From contig DATESG010000017.1 of NCBI GenBank assembly GCA_035270925.1, positions 1 through 37,361 of the forward strand: DNA of 37,361 bases, read 5' to 3'. A model generated the notes under the pieces. That model saw nothing but the letters and a program-made list of their open reading frames with translations. It had not been told where the DNA came from and did no database searches. Of this stretch, positions 1 to 7,113 are shown piece after piece. Both the position numbers and the translations under genes were made by a program. Each line of letters opens with the position of its first letter. Position 1 is the first letter of the stretch. Source of the stretch: DATESG01 sp035270925. GTDB taxonomy: Bacteria > Bacillota_I > Bacilli_A > RFN20 > CAG-826.

Positions 1-41
1 ATCCCAGTGGCGACAGTTAAAGTCTGGATGAAAGAAGCGTT
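1..41 (+). promoter_or_regulatory. FMN riboswitch (RFN element), 3' part only
   Basis: The first ~40 bases match the 3' half of the RFN element: a GGCGACAG block followed by TTAAAGTCTGGATGAAAGAAG, close to the conserved ...GACGGT-AAAGTC-GGATG-AGAAG end of FMN riboswitch aptamers. The 5' half lies outside the window. It sits just upstream of a terminator hairpin and a riboflavin transporter gene, the usual context for this riboswitch. FMN binding would be expected to favour termination and lower ribU expression (known of the family; not shown here). Confidence 0.85.
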
Positions 42-61
42 TTTTTATTTTTCATCACCTC

Positions 62-92
62 AATCCCTGAATTACTAGGGATTTTCTTTTTT
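62..92 (+). terminator. Riboswitch-linked intrinsic terminator upstream of ribU
   Basis: A 7-bp stem, AATCCCT (62-68) with AGGGATT (77-83), is followed by a T-rich run to position 92. The ribU SD sequence AGGAGG starts at the next base (93-98). It is the likely expression platform of the FMN riboswitch. The anti-terminator partner is probably in the part of the leader that is cut off. Confidence 0.75.
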
Positions 93-103
93 AGGAGGAC
101 ATT

Positions 104-745
104 ATGAAGAGAAATAAGACCATCAAACAACAAGAGGGACAAGAAGTTGTACAAGTGAGCATCGAAAGAAAGCAAAAAAAGAGTCGAGCCTGGACTAAAC
201 TTATTGCAAGAGTCGCAATTTTCGGGGGAATTTCCGCAATTTTCTACGTTATCCCCGTTCCACCATTTAACTTTCCAATTTTTCCTGGTCAGTTCGGCTT
301 TTTGAATATCCATATTGATGAGGTGCCTGCACTTATTGCGGGATTTGCATATGGACCTATCGCCGGCTCACTTGTATTAATTATTCGAACGTTGGTAAAA
401 TTACCATTCACTTCGACCGCCTTTGTTGGCGAGCTCGCGGATCTAATTTATTCATTAGCCTTTATACTTCCTGCGGCATTTATTTACAAACAAAATCGTA
501 AATTTTCAAATGCAATCGGTGCGCTTGTAATCGCTAATTTAGTCCAAATCGGGGTCGCGACGATAGTTAATTTCTATCTAGTTTATGATTTATATAATTC
601 CATGTTCTTTGGTGGTCATATTCCATTTACCAAGGATACATTTATTTCAATTATCCCACCATTCAACCTCATTAAGAATGCGATTGTAATCGTAATTACA
701 CTCCTCGTTTATAAGAGTACAAAACGTGTAGTGGAAAGAATCTAA
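104..745 (+). CDS. ribU: Riboflavin ECF transporter S component RibU
   Basis: Predicted membrane substrate-binding subunit of an energy-coupling factor transporter that takes up riboflavin together with shared EcfA/A'/T subunits (not in this window). The 213-residue protein has a basic N-terminus, then several hydrophobic segments from about residue 33 onward. It carries the RibU-like stretch with a proline-rich loop (VPPFNFPIFPGQ), then DEVPALIAGFAYGPIAGSL and a Lys/Arg-rich end. The start at 104 is fixed by AGGAGG at 93-98. The partial FMN riboswitch upstream strongly supports the substrate. A bidirectional terminator follows. Among S components RibU is the best match in sequence and context; other ECF specificities are unlikely. 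Confidence 0.92.
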   Translation: MKRNKTIKQQEGQEVVQVSIERKQKKSRAWTKLIARVAIFGGISAIFYVIPVPPFNFPIFPGQFGFLNIHIDEVPALIAGFAYGPIAGSLVLIIRTLVKLPFTSTAFVGELADLIYSLAFILPAAFIYKQNRKFSNAIGALVIANLVQIGVATIVNFYLVYDLYNSMFFGGHIPFTKDTFISIIPPFNLIKNAIVIVITLLVYKSTKRVVERI

Positions 746-757
746 TTTCAGGCAAAC

Positions 758-783
758 AAAAAAAGATGCGATGCATCTTTTTT
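758..783. terminator. Bidirectional terminator between ribU and ferredoxin gene
   Basis: An A-run leads into the stem AAAGATGC (762-769), loop GAT, and GCATCTTT (773-780), followed by a T-run. The A and T runs flank the stem symmetrically, so it can terminate both converging genes. Confidence 0.85.
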
Positions 784-800
784 CTTTACGAGTTTGTTAA

Positions 801-995
801 TTATTCAACAACAATAGCGGTTGTTGGGCAGGCGGCTTCAGCTTCAACGGCGAGATCAGCTAAGTCTCCTTCGACTTCGGCCAAAACAACTTTCATTGTT
901 CCGTCATCATCCCAATCAAAAACATCAGCACTAATTGCGTTACATGCACCACACCCGATACATTGTTCTTTAATAATTTTTACTTTTTTAGCCAT
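801..995 (-). CDS. fer: Single-cluster [4Fe-4S] ferredoxin
   Basis: A 64-residue acidic electron carrier. Cys12, Cys15, Cys18 (CIGCGAC) and Cys56 (ACPTTAI) form the four ligands of one [4Fe-4S] cluster, as in Bacillus-type ferredoxins. No second cluster motif is present. The start is set by an AGGAGG SD (1001-1006 on the complement) 5 bases ahead of the ATG. It is a single-gene unit: its own minus-strand promoter lies just upstream, and it shares a terminator with ribU. The redox partner cannot be told from the window. Confidence 0.93.
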   Translation of the reverse strand: MAKKVKIIKEQCIGCGACNAISADVFDWDDDGTMKVVLAEVEGDLADLAVEAEAACPTTAIVVE

Positions 996-1020
996 AATTT
1001 CCTCCTATTCTTGCAAACAT

Positions 1021-1049
1021 ATTATAGACTCTCGAGCCATTTTAGTAAA
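1021..1049 (-). promoter_or_regulatory. Promoter of the ferredoxin gene
   Basis: On the minus strand there is a consensus -10 TATAAT (1026-1021) and a -35 TTTACT (1049-1044) separated by 17 bases. Transcription would begin near 1014, giving a leader of about 19 bases that carries the AGGAGG SD. Confidence 0.7.
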
Positions 1050-1163
1050 CACCGAAATTACGTAATCATATTTTTTTTAATATAAAAACGTTGTTTAAAT
1101 AATATACCCGGGTTTAATGTATCAATTTCGGTCATTTTATATTAATATAAAGGGTGTGAAAAT

Positions 1164-1508
1164 ATGAGTAAAAAAGCGATGAGTCGGACTAGCAAATATG
1201 CTAGCTACCGCAAACAAATCAGTAAGATGAAGGATGTAGAGGTGGGGATTGATTCAACTCAATTTCAAGCTGCGACAATAAAAGAAGCTAAAAAGAGTCA
1301 AGTAAACACCACAACATCATTAAATGCAGATATGATTCTCAAAGAGATTGAACGAAGAGAAGATCCGACTGGTGAAGTCAAACTTCTTCGTGAACGTGAA
1401 CGAAGAATAAAAACTTTAGTTCAAATTGTTACTATCACAATTAGTAGCGGTCTCGTGTTGACCCTACTTATTATTTTATTTATTTTCTTGTATCGGAGTT
1501 TATCATGA
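1164..1508 (+). CDS. Small C-terminally membrane-anchored protein, unknown function
   Basis: Not recognised. The 114-residue protein has a basic, Ser/Lys-rich soluble N-terminal part. A charged helix-prone region around residues 58-82 (rich in Glu and Arg) is followed by one strongly hydrophobic segment at about residues 86-110, four residues from the end. This is a tail-anchor layout with the N-terminus predicted in the cytoplasm. The start has an AAGGG SD about 9 bases upstream. The stop codon is TGA and overlaps the ATG of cmk (ATGA, 1505-1508), so the two are translationally coupled. The Bacillus gene upstream of cmk is different, so no function is inferred. Confidence 0.75.
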   Translation: MSKKAMSRTSKYASYRKQISKMKDVEVGIDSTQFQAATIKEAKKSQVNTTTSLNADMILKEIERREDPTGEVKLLRERERRIKTLVQIVTITISSGLVLTLLIILFIFLYRSLS

Positions 1509-2173
1509 AAAAACATATCGCGATTGCAATTGATGGCCCTGCAGCAGCAGGTAAAAGCACAATTGCCAAATTAGTGGCTAAAAAATTAGGGTTTACCTAC
1601 ATTGATACTGGGGCAATGTATCGTGCATTCACATGGGCGGTACTTGAAAAAGGACTCAACCCGCAAAATGCGGAAGAATCCTGCAGTATCATTGATTCAA
1701 CCACAATCAGACTTACGAATAATAATGATGTCTTTGTAAACGATGTTGATGTTACCAAAAAAATTCGCGAACCTTTTGTTTCCGGTAATGTAAGTTACAT
1801 TGCCAGTTATAAACCAATTCGGCTTGCACTTGTTGAACAACAAAGAGCAATGGCAAAATATCAATCAGTTGTGATGGATGGGCGTGATATTGGCACATAT
1901 GTCTTACCAAATGCGCAACTTAAAGTATTTCAAGTTGCCTCTGTTGAAACCAGAGCACTTCGCCGCTATAAAGAAAATGCGGAAAAAGGCATTGATACTT
2001 CGCTCACTAGCATTGCTGAAGAATTAGCAAAAAGAGATTATATTGATTCGCACCGTGATTTTGCCCCACTTCGTCAAGCAAGTGATGCGATTTTATTAGA
2101 TACAAACGAAATGACAATTGAAGAAGTTGTCGAAGCTGTACTTAAATTAGTACATGAAAAGGTAGGGCTCTAA
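1505..2173 (+). CDS. cmk: Cytidylate kinase
   Basis: Phosphorylates CMP and dCMP to the diphosphates in pyrimidine nucleotide recycling, in the cytoplasm. The 222-residue length is normal. The P-loop GPAAAGKST is at residues 11-19, followed by the YIDTGAMYR substrate-binding stretch and the MDGRDIGT motif; an Arg-rich lid (RALRRYKE) lies further on. It overlaps the upstream small membrane protein by 4 bases and is followed after one base by der. The cmk-der-gpsA-hup order is conserved in Bacillota. Confidence 0.96.
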   Translation: MKKHIAIAIDGPAAAGKSTIAKLVAKKLGFTYIDTGAMYRAFTWAVLEKGLNPQNAEESCSIIDSTTIRLTNNNDVFVNDVDVTKKIREPFVSGNVSYIASYKPIRLALVEQQRAMAKYQSVVMDGRDIGTYVLPNAQLKVFQVASVETRALRRYKENAEKGIDTSLTSIAEELAKRDYIDSHRDFAPLRQASDAILLDTNEMTIEEVVEAVLKLVHEKVGL

Positions 2174-2174
2174 T

Positions 2175-3476
2175 ATGGGAGTTGTTGCGTTAGTAGGTAG
2201 TCCTAATGTTGGAAAATCAACGATTTTTAATCGGTTAATTGGTCAAAGAAAAGCTATTATTGATGATCAACGGGGGGTCACCCGTGATCGTATGTATGGC
2301 AAGGCTGAATGGTTGACGAGAACTTTTAACGTGATTGATACTGGCGGTATTGAAATTGAAAACGCCCCCTTTCAAGCACAAATTAGAGCTCAAGTAGAAT
2401 TGGCCATTAAAGAAGCCGATGTAATCGTCTTTGTCACGGACGGTTATTTAGGGGTGAGCAACGAAGATGTTGAAGTTGCAAAAATGCTCTATAGGGTAAA
2501 AAAACCGGTCATCGTTGCCGTTAATAAAGTTGACGAAGGCGAGCATGCTGGTGGCGTTAGTGACTTTTACCGCCTTGGCTTAGGTGAACCTTTACCTGTT
2601 AGTGGTGAGCATGGGGTCGGAATTGGTGATTTATTAGACCGTATTGTCCAAAACCTACCGCCTGAAAAGAAGAAAGTTGAAAGCGATGAAACTACATTTT
2701 GTATTATTGGTCAACCTAACGTCGGAAAATCAAGTCTCGTTAACGCGATTTTAAACCAAGAACGGGTTATTGTTAGTGAAATTTCAGGAACAACACGGGA
2801 CTCGGTTGATACTCCTTTTGTTCGTAATGGGAAAGATTATGTCGTAATTGATACCGCCGGTTTAAAAAAACGCGGCAAAATTTATGAAGATATTGATCGC
2901 TACGCCGCCCTTCGAGCCTTTCGAGCAATTGAACGGGCAGACGTTGTTTTGTTCCTCATTGATCCAGTTGCCGGCATAAGAGAACAAGACAAACACGTTG
3001 TTGGTTATGCGACCGATGAATCAAAAGCAATCATCATTGTTGTTAATAAATGGGACGCAGTCGTAAAAACCGAAAAAACAATGGATGAATATAGAAAAAA
3101 AATTCGTGATGAATTTAAGTTTTTGGACTATGCTCCAATTGTCTTCGTTAGTGCTCTTAATAAAACCAGAATCCATGAGATTTTTAATAGTATTGATTTC
3201 GTTGAACAAGCATACAATCTCCGCATTCCAACCAACACTCTTAATGGTATTATTCAAGATGCTCAAATCATGAATGAAACGCCACTTTTCAATGGTGGAA
3301 GACTTAAAATTTACTACGCTAATCAAGTCGCAGTAAAGCCACCGACCTTTGTCTTATTTGTTAATGATCCCAGCTACATGCATTTCTCATATAAACGTTA
3401 TTTAGAAAATAGATTGCGGGATAGTTTTAACTTTGACGGGACACCAATAAAAATTATCTTAAGGGAGCGAAAATAA
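2175..3476 (+). CDS. der: Ribosome assembly GTPase Der (EngA)
   Basis: Essential double GTPase for 50S subunit maturation. Two G domains in tandem are visible: first P-loop GSPNVGKST at residues 8-16 with NKVD near 117, second P-loop GQPNVGKSS at 179-187 with NKWD near 291. A C-terminal KH-like domain follows (residues ~350-433). The length of 433 matches Bacillus Der. It begins one base after the cmk stop and its own TAA directly abuts the gpsA ATG, so the operon is very tight. Confidence 0.97.
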   Translation: MGVVALVGSPNVGKSTIFNRLIGQRKAIIDDQRGVTRDRMYGKAEWLTRTFNVIDTGGIEIENAPFQAQIRAQVELAIKEADVIVFVTDGYLGVSNEDVEVAKMLYRVKKPVIVAVNKVDEGEHAGGVSDFYRLGLGEPLPVSGEHGVGIGDLLDRIVQNLPPEKKKVESDETTFCIIGQPNVGKSSLVNAILNQERVIVSEISGTTRDSVDTPFVRNGKDYVVIDTAGLKKRGKIYEDIDRYAALRAFRAIERADVVLFLIDPVAGIREQDKHVVGYATDESKAIIIVVNKWDAVVKTEKTMDEYRKKIRDEFKFLDYAPIVFVSALNKTRIHEIFNSIDFVEQAYNLRIPTNTLNGIIQDAQIMNETPLFNGGRLKIYYANQVAVKPPTFVLFVNDPSYMHFSYKRYLENRLRDSFNFDGTPIKIILRERK

Positions 3477-4478
3477 ATGACTGTTACGATATTTGGTTCA
3501 GGAACTTGGGGTACAGCTCTAGGTCAGGTCTTAACCGATAATGGCCATGATGTTTTAATCTATGGAATCAGCCAAGAGCAAATTAATGATATAAATAACA
3601 ATCACCAAAATAGTTTTTATTTTGGTAAAGAAGTATTCTTAAACTCACACATAAAAGCAACGACAAACATTAAAGATGCAATTGCCTTTAGCGACATTTT
3701 TATCATCTCAGTGCCAACCGCTGTGATGCGCTCACTTCTAGATAATATTAATAATAACATCAGCAAAAAGGCATTATTTGTTAATACTGCTAAAGGTTTT
3801 GATACAGAAAAAGTTATGCGCATTAGTGATGTTATACGTGAATGTATAAGCGAAGATCATCTAGCTGGTGTTGTCAGTTTGATTGGTCCAAGTCATGCTG
3901 AAGAAGTTGTGATTAGAATGTTAACAACGATTACCGCGACAAGTTTAAATATCAAACATGCAGAATTAATTCAACAATTATTTGCTAATGATTATTTACG
4001 CGTGTATACACAAACAGATGAAGTTGGGGCTGAACTCGGTGTCGCCTATAAGAACGCAATTGCAATTGCAAGCGGAATCTTAGCCGGTCTAGGATATGGT
4101 GATAACGCCCGTGCGGCTCTCATCACTCGGGGCCTTGCCGAAATGGTCAGATTCGGGACTCATTTTGGGGGCGAGATGTCGACTTATATGGGCTTAACTG
4201 GCTTAGGTGATTTGATCGTTACTTGTAACTCTAAACACTCTAGAAACTTCCAAGCTGGATTTCAAATCGGTAGCGAAGATGGAGCGGAAAAGTTCATGCG
4301 TGAAAACACCAAAACAGTCGAGGGTGTGAGGACCGCAAAAATCGTCCACGAAGTTGCGAAATCGCTTGGAATAAAGACGCCAATAATTGACGCAATTTAC
4401 TCAGTTATTTACGAACAAACACCTCCAAGTAAGCAAATTTTACAGTTAATGAACCGGCCGTTGATAAGTGAAGATTAA
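3477..4478 (+). CDS. gpsA: Glycerol-3-phosphate dehydrogenase [NAD(P)+]
   Basis: Reduces dihydroxyacetone phosphate to sn-glycerol-3-phosphate, the backbone of membrane phospholipids. The Rossmann dinucleotide motif GSGTWG is at residues 7-12. The GPSHAEEV motif, the catalytic lysine in YKNAIAIASG (Lys192) and the TGLGDLIVTC block are all present. The 333-residue length is normal. The start codon immediately follows the der stop, with GGGAG about 10 bases upstream as SD. With pgsA further along the window it supplies phosphatidylglycerol synthesis. Confidence 0.96.
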   Translation: MTVTIFGSGTWGTALGQVLTDNGHDVLIYGISQEQINDINNNHQNSFYFGKEVFLNSHIKATTNIKDAIAFSDIFIISVPTAVMRSLLDNINNNISKKALFVNTAKGFDTEKVMRISDVIRECISEDHLAGVVSLIGPSHAEEVVIRMLTTITATSLNIKHAELIQQLFANDYLRVYTQTDEVGAELGVAYKNAIAIASGILAGLGYGDNARAALITRGLAEMVRFGTHFGGEMSTYMGLTGLGDLIVTCNSKHSRNFQAGFQIGSEDGAEKFMRENTKTVEGVRTAKIVHEVAKSLGIKTPIIDAIYSVIYEQTPPSKQILQLMNRPLISED

Positions 4479-4487
4479 TCTTTGGTA

Positions 4488-4516
4488 TTGTCGAACTTAA
4501 GCGATTATGTTATTTT
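4488..4516 (+). promoter_or_regulatory. Promoter of hup
   Basis: -35 TTGTCG (4488-4493), 17-base spacer, -10 TATTTT (4511-4516), with an extended -10 TG at 4508-4509. Predicted start of transcription is near 4523. Confidence 0.55.
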
Positions 4517-4554
4517 ATAAATAAGAAGTATTAATTGTTCAGGAGGATAATTTA

Positions 4555-4827
4555 GTGAACAAAGCAGATTTAATTTTAGTCGTTGCTGAAAAAGCAAGGC
4601 TTTCTAAAAAAGAAGCCGAAGAAGCTGTCAATGCTATGCTCGATGCCTTCGAGACCGCACTAGTTGATGGAGACACAGTTAAACTCTCCGGATTCGGTGG
4701 ATTTGAAGTAAGACAACGTAAAGAACGCAAAGGAATCAGCCCACAATCGGGCGAAGAAATAATTATTCCTGGCGGAAGAACGATCGTCTTCAAACCTTCA
4801 AAAATTTTAAAAAGTAAAGTTCAATAA
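4555..4827 (+). CDS. hup: DNA-binding protein HU
   Basis: Histone-like nucleoid protein that bends DNA as a dimer. The 90-residue protein shows the HU signature GFGGFEVRQRKERKG followed by the DNA-binding beta arm with the intercalating proline region (IIIPGGRTIVFKPSK). The start is GTG at 4555, set by an AGGAGG SD at 4541-4546 with an 8-base gap. It is a single-gene unit with its own promoter and terminator. Confidence 0.97.
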   Translation: MNKADLILVVAEKARLSKKEAEEAVNAMLDAFETALVDGDTVKLSGFGGFEVRQRKERKGISPQSGEEIIIPGGRTIVFKPSKILKSKVQ

Positions 4828-4831
4828 GACG

Positions 4832-4858
4832 ATGGAGCGAAAGCTCCATTTTCTTTTT
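4832..4858 (+). terminator. Terminator of hup
   Basis: Stem ATGGAGC (4832-4838) with GCTCCAT (4843-4849), closed by a GAAA tetraloop and followed by TTTCTTTTT. Confidence 0.88.
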
Positions 4859-4887
4859 GGCTTTTTGCTCAAAGGTACGGTTAAAAA

Positions 4888-4896
4888 TGATATACT
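4888..4896 (+). promoter_or_regulatory. Extended -10 promoter of the tRNA nucleotidyltransferase gene
   Basis: TGATATACT is an extended -10 (TGn + TATACT at 4891-4896). No good -35 lies 16-18 bases upstream, which is tolerated for extended -10 promoters. The predicted +1 is 4903, the A of the start codon, so the transcript would be leaderless. Confidence 0.55.
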
Positions 4897-4902
4897 TAAG
4901 AC

Positions 4903-5577
4903 ATGGAATTTCTCGAAGTATTTTCAAACTTAGCAGATGTTTATGCCAAATACGGTTATAAATTATATTTAGTCGGTGGTTCAGTTCGCGACTATCTTTT
5001 AAAAGTGCCAACCAGTGACATTGACCTCTGTACTGATGCAACTCCTGAAGAAACTAAGGAATTTTTGCCTGATGCCAATTATCGCTTTGCAAAATATGGG
5101 ACTGTCTCCTTCCACTATGATCTATATAGAGTAGAAGTGACAACGCTAAGAACGGAAGAAGCCTACGTTGATTTCCGTCATCCCCGGGAAATTAAATTTG
5201 TTAAATCGCTTGAACTTGATTATGTTCGCCGTGACTTTACCGTTAATGCGCTCTACTTAGACCGGAGCATGAAGGTCTATGATTTTTGCGAAGGTTTAAA
5301 AGATTTAAAAACCAAGACTCTTAGAGTAATCGGTGAACCAAATAAACGACTAGAAGAGGACCCCCTTAGGATTATTAGAGCACTAAGATTTAAACTAAAA
5401 CTAGATTTTGAAATTGAAACTGAATTAAGTAACGCAATCGTGACAAATGTCCCACTTTTAGACAACCTAAATCAAGAAAAAGTTGACTTTGAAATTAGTA
5501 AAATGTATAAAATAGATGAAGAAAAAGCACAGAAACTACTCGATATTTATCAAATAAAATATATAAAGAGAAACTAA
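4903..5577 (+). CDS. cca: Short tRNA nucleotidyltransferase / poly(A) polymerase family protein
   Basis: Class II nucleotidyltransferase that would add or repair the CCA end of tRNAs. The head domain has LVGGSVRD (residues 23-30) and the metal-binding SDID pair (Asp39/Asp41), then the RRDFTVNAL motif. The neck domain keeps EDPLR (152-156), the nucleotide-selecting EDxxR motif, and RALRF. The protein ends at residue 224, where family members usually continue to about 400, so the body and tail domains are missing. The downstream sequence is non-coding and ends in a terminator, so a simple frameshift is not evident. No SD precedes the ATG; the N-terminus is needed to complete the fold, so 4903 is taken as the start of a leaderless message. 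Whether it adds CC, A or all of CCA is open. Confidence 0.82.
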   Translation: MEFLEVFSNLADVYAKYGYKLYLVGGSVRDYLLKVPTSDIDLCTDATPEETKEFLPDANYRFAKYGTVSFHYDLYRVEVTTLRTEEAYVDFRHPREIKFVKSLELDYVRRDFTVNALYLDRSMKVYDFCEGLKDLKTKTLRVIGEPNKRLEEDPLRIIRALRFKLKLDFEIETELSNAIVTNVPLLDNLNQEKVDFEISKMYKIDEEKAQKLLDIYQIKYIKRN

Positions 5578-5612
5578 AAAGTAGTCTAATTCGAAAATAT
5601 TTTGCTTATTTG

Positions 5613-5634
5613 CACACTATAGGTGTGTTTTTTT
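5613..5634 (+). terminator. Terminator after the tRNA nucleotidyltransferase gene
   Basis: A short stem, CACACT (5613-5618) with GGTGTG (5622-5627), has a 3-base loop and is followed by seven T residues. The stem is weak but well placed. Confidence 0.6.
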
Positions 5635-5677
5635 ATGTTTTGGAAAAATATTTAGATAGAAATTCAAGAAACAGGCG

Positions 5678-5683
5678 TAAAAT
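5678..5683 (+). promoter_or_regulatory. -10 element of glnA promoter
   Basis: TAAAAT lies in a GCGTAAAATA block that is repeated upstream of glmS. It would give a start near 5690 and a 14-base leader that begins with the GGGAG SD. No convincing -35 is visible, which may mean an activator is needed. Confidence 0.4.
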
Positions 5684-5703
5684 AATTTTGGGAGAAATAA
5701 ATT

Positions 5704-7041
5704 ATGTCAAAGTTCACAAAGACAAAAATTCTTGAAATTGCTACAAAAGAAAATGTTCGATATATTAAACTTCAATTCACAGATATCCTAGGAACGATCA
5801 AAGCAGTTGAAATTCCTCTAAATAGATTAGAGGATGCTTTAAATGGCAAAATCATTTTTGACGGTTCTTCAATTGAAGGCTTTGTTCGGATTAAAGAAGC
5901 CGACATGTACCTTCGACCAGATTTTGACACCTGGCTAATTCTTCCTTTTGAAGAGTTAAGTTATGGTAAAGTTGCAAGATTAATTTGTGATGTTTATACA
6001 CATTACGGCAAGCCTTTTCCAGGCGATCCCCGTTATATATTAAAACGTGCTGTAAAAAAGATGAATGATGCGGGTTTCGCGACCTTGAATATAGGCTTTG
6101 AACCCGAATTCTTTCTTTTTAAAATGGATGCAGACGGAAAACCATTACTACAACCAAATGATAGTGGCGGATATTTTGATATGGCGCCAATCGATGGAGC
6201 GGAAAATGCCCGCCGCGATATCGCTCTAGAATTAGAAAAACTTGGCTTTGTTGTGCAATCTAGTCACCACGAAGTCGCAGCCGGACAACATGAAATTAAC
6301 TTTAAATTCGCCGATGTTGTGACTGCGTGTGATAACGTTCAGACTTTTAAACAAGTCGTCAAAGTTGTTGCACGTCGCCATAATCTATTTGCCTCTTTTA
6401 TGCCAAAACCTTTAGCGGGTGTCAGCGGGAGCGGAATGCATACTAATTGCTCACTTGCGGATTTAGCTGGAAATAATATCTTTCTTGATGAAAACGACCC
6501 AATGAAATTATCACTAACGGCGAGAAAATGGGTGACAGGTATTTTAAAACATACTCGCTCCTTCACGCTTATTACTAATCCTATTGTTAATTCATATAAG
6601 CGTTTAATTCCCGGTTATGAAGCGCCAGTTTATGCTTGTTGGAGTGATGCCAATCGTAGTTCTTTAATAAGAATCCCGGCTGTCAGAGGACAAGCGACAA
6701 GAGCCGAGATTAGAAGTGTTGATTCAGCGGCTAATCCATACTTAGCTTTGGCAGTTATTTTAACAAGCGGGCTCGACGGCATCACGGGTGATTATGACTT
6801 GATTCCACCAGTAAACGATAATATTTATACTCTAACAAGGGAACAAAGAGAAACGCAAGGAATTCAAAACGTTCCGGAAAATCTTAAAGATGCAATCAAG
6901 GAATTTAAGCGGGATCCGCTGATGTTGGAAACATTAGGGGACCATACTTATAACAAATACATTTTAGCAAAAGAGCAAGAATGGGATGAATACCGCGTGG
7001 TTGTTTCGGACTGGGAAATTAAAAAATATCTCAGATTATAA
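5704..7041 (+). CDS. glnA: Glutamine synthetase, type I
   Basis: Makes glutamine from glutamate, ammonia and ATP; active as a dodecamer. The 445-residue length fits the short GSI-alpha form of Bacillota. The N-terminal beta-grasp region (residues ~15-100) includes FDGSSIEGF. The catalytic domain has EPEFFLF, the GSGMHTNCS block, and NPYLALAV near the C-terminus. SD GGGAG lies 5690-5694. It is followed directly by glmS, a glutamine consumer. No glnR-like regulator is in the window; control may act through the shared upstream motif. Confidence 0.96.
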   Translation: MSKFTKTKILEIATKENVRYIKLQFTDILGTIKAVEIPLNRLEDALNGKIIFDGSSIEGFVRIKEADMYLRPDFDTWLILPFEELSYGKVARLICDVYTHYGKPFPGDPRYILKRAVKKMNDAGFATLNIGFEPEFFLFKMDADGKPLLQPNDSGGYFDMAPIDGAENARRDIALELEKLGFVVQSSHHEVAAGQHEINFKFADVVTACDNVQTFKQVVKVVARRHNLFASFMPKPLAGVSGSGMHTNCSLADLAGNNIFLDENDPMKLSLTARKWVTGILKHTRSFTLITNPIVNSYKRLIPGYEAPVYACWSDANRSSLIRIPAVRGQATRAEIRSVDSAANPYLALAVILTSGLDGITGDYDLIPPVNDNIYTLTREQRETQGIQNVPENLKDAIKEFKRDPLMLETLGDHTYNKYILAKEQEWDEYRVVVSDWEIKKYLRL

Positions 7042-7072
7042 GTGAATTCATATTATATAGTTCAAAATTAGC

Positions 7073-7078
7073 GTAAAA
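7073..7078 (+). promoter_or_regulatory. Candidate -10 element of glmS promoter
   Basis: TAAAAT inside a GCGTAAAATA block (7070-7079) identical to the one before glnA. An alternative is TTCAAA (7060-7065), 17 bases, TAATAT (7083-7088). Which one is used cannot be decided from the sequence. Confidence 0.35.
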
Positions 7079-7113
7079 TAGTTAATATATTATAGGTCGT
7101 AAAAGGAGCAAAT

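Noticed and set aside
766..1065. Plus-strand open frame of 99 codons over the ferredoxin gene
   Set aside because: It is antisense to a clear [4Fe-4S] ferredoxin with promoter and SD; the frame has low-complexity Ser/Thr/Ala content and no SD.
7042..7113. glmS ribozyme
   Set aside because: Only 72 bases separate glnA and glmS, and none of the conserved ribozyme core is present.
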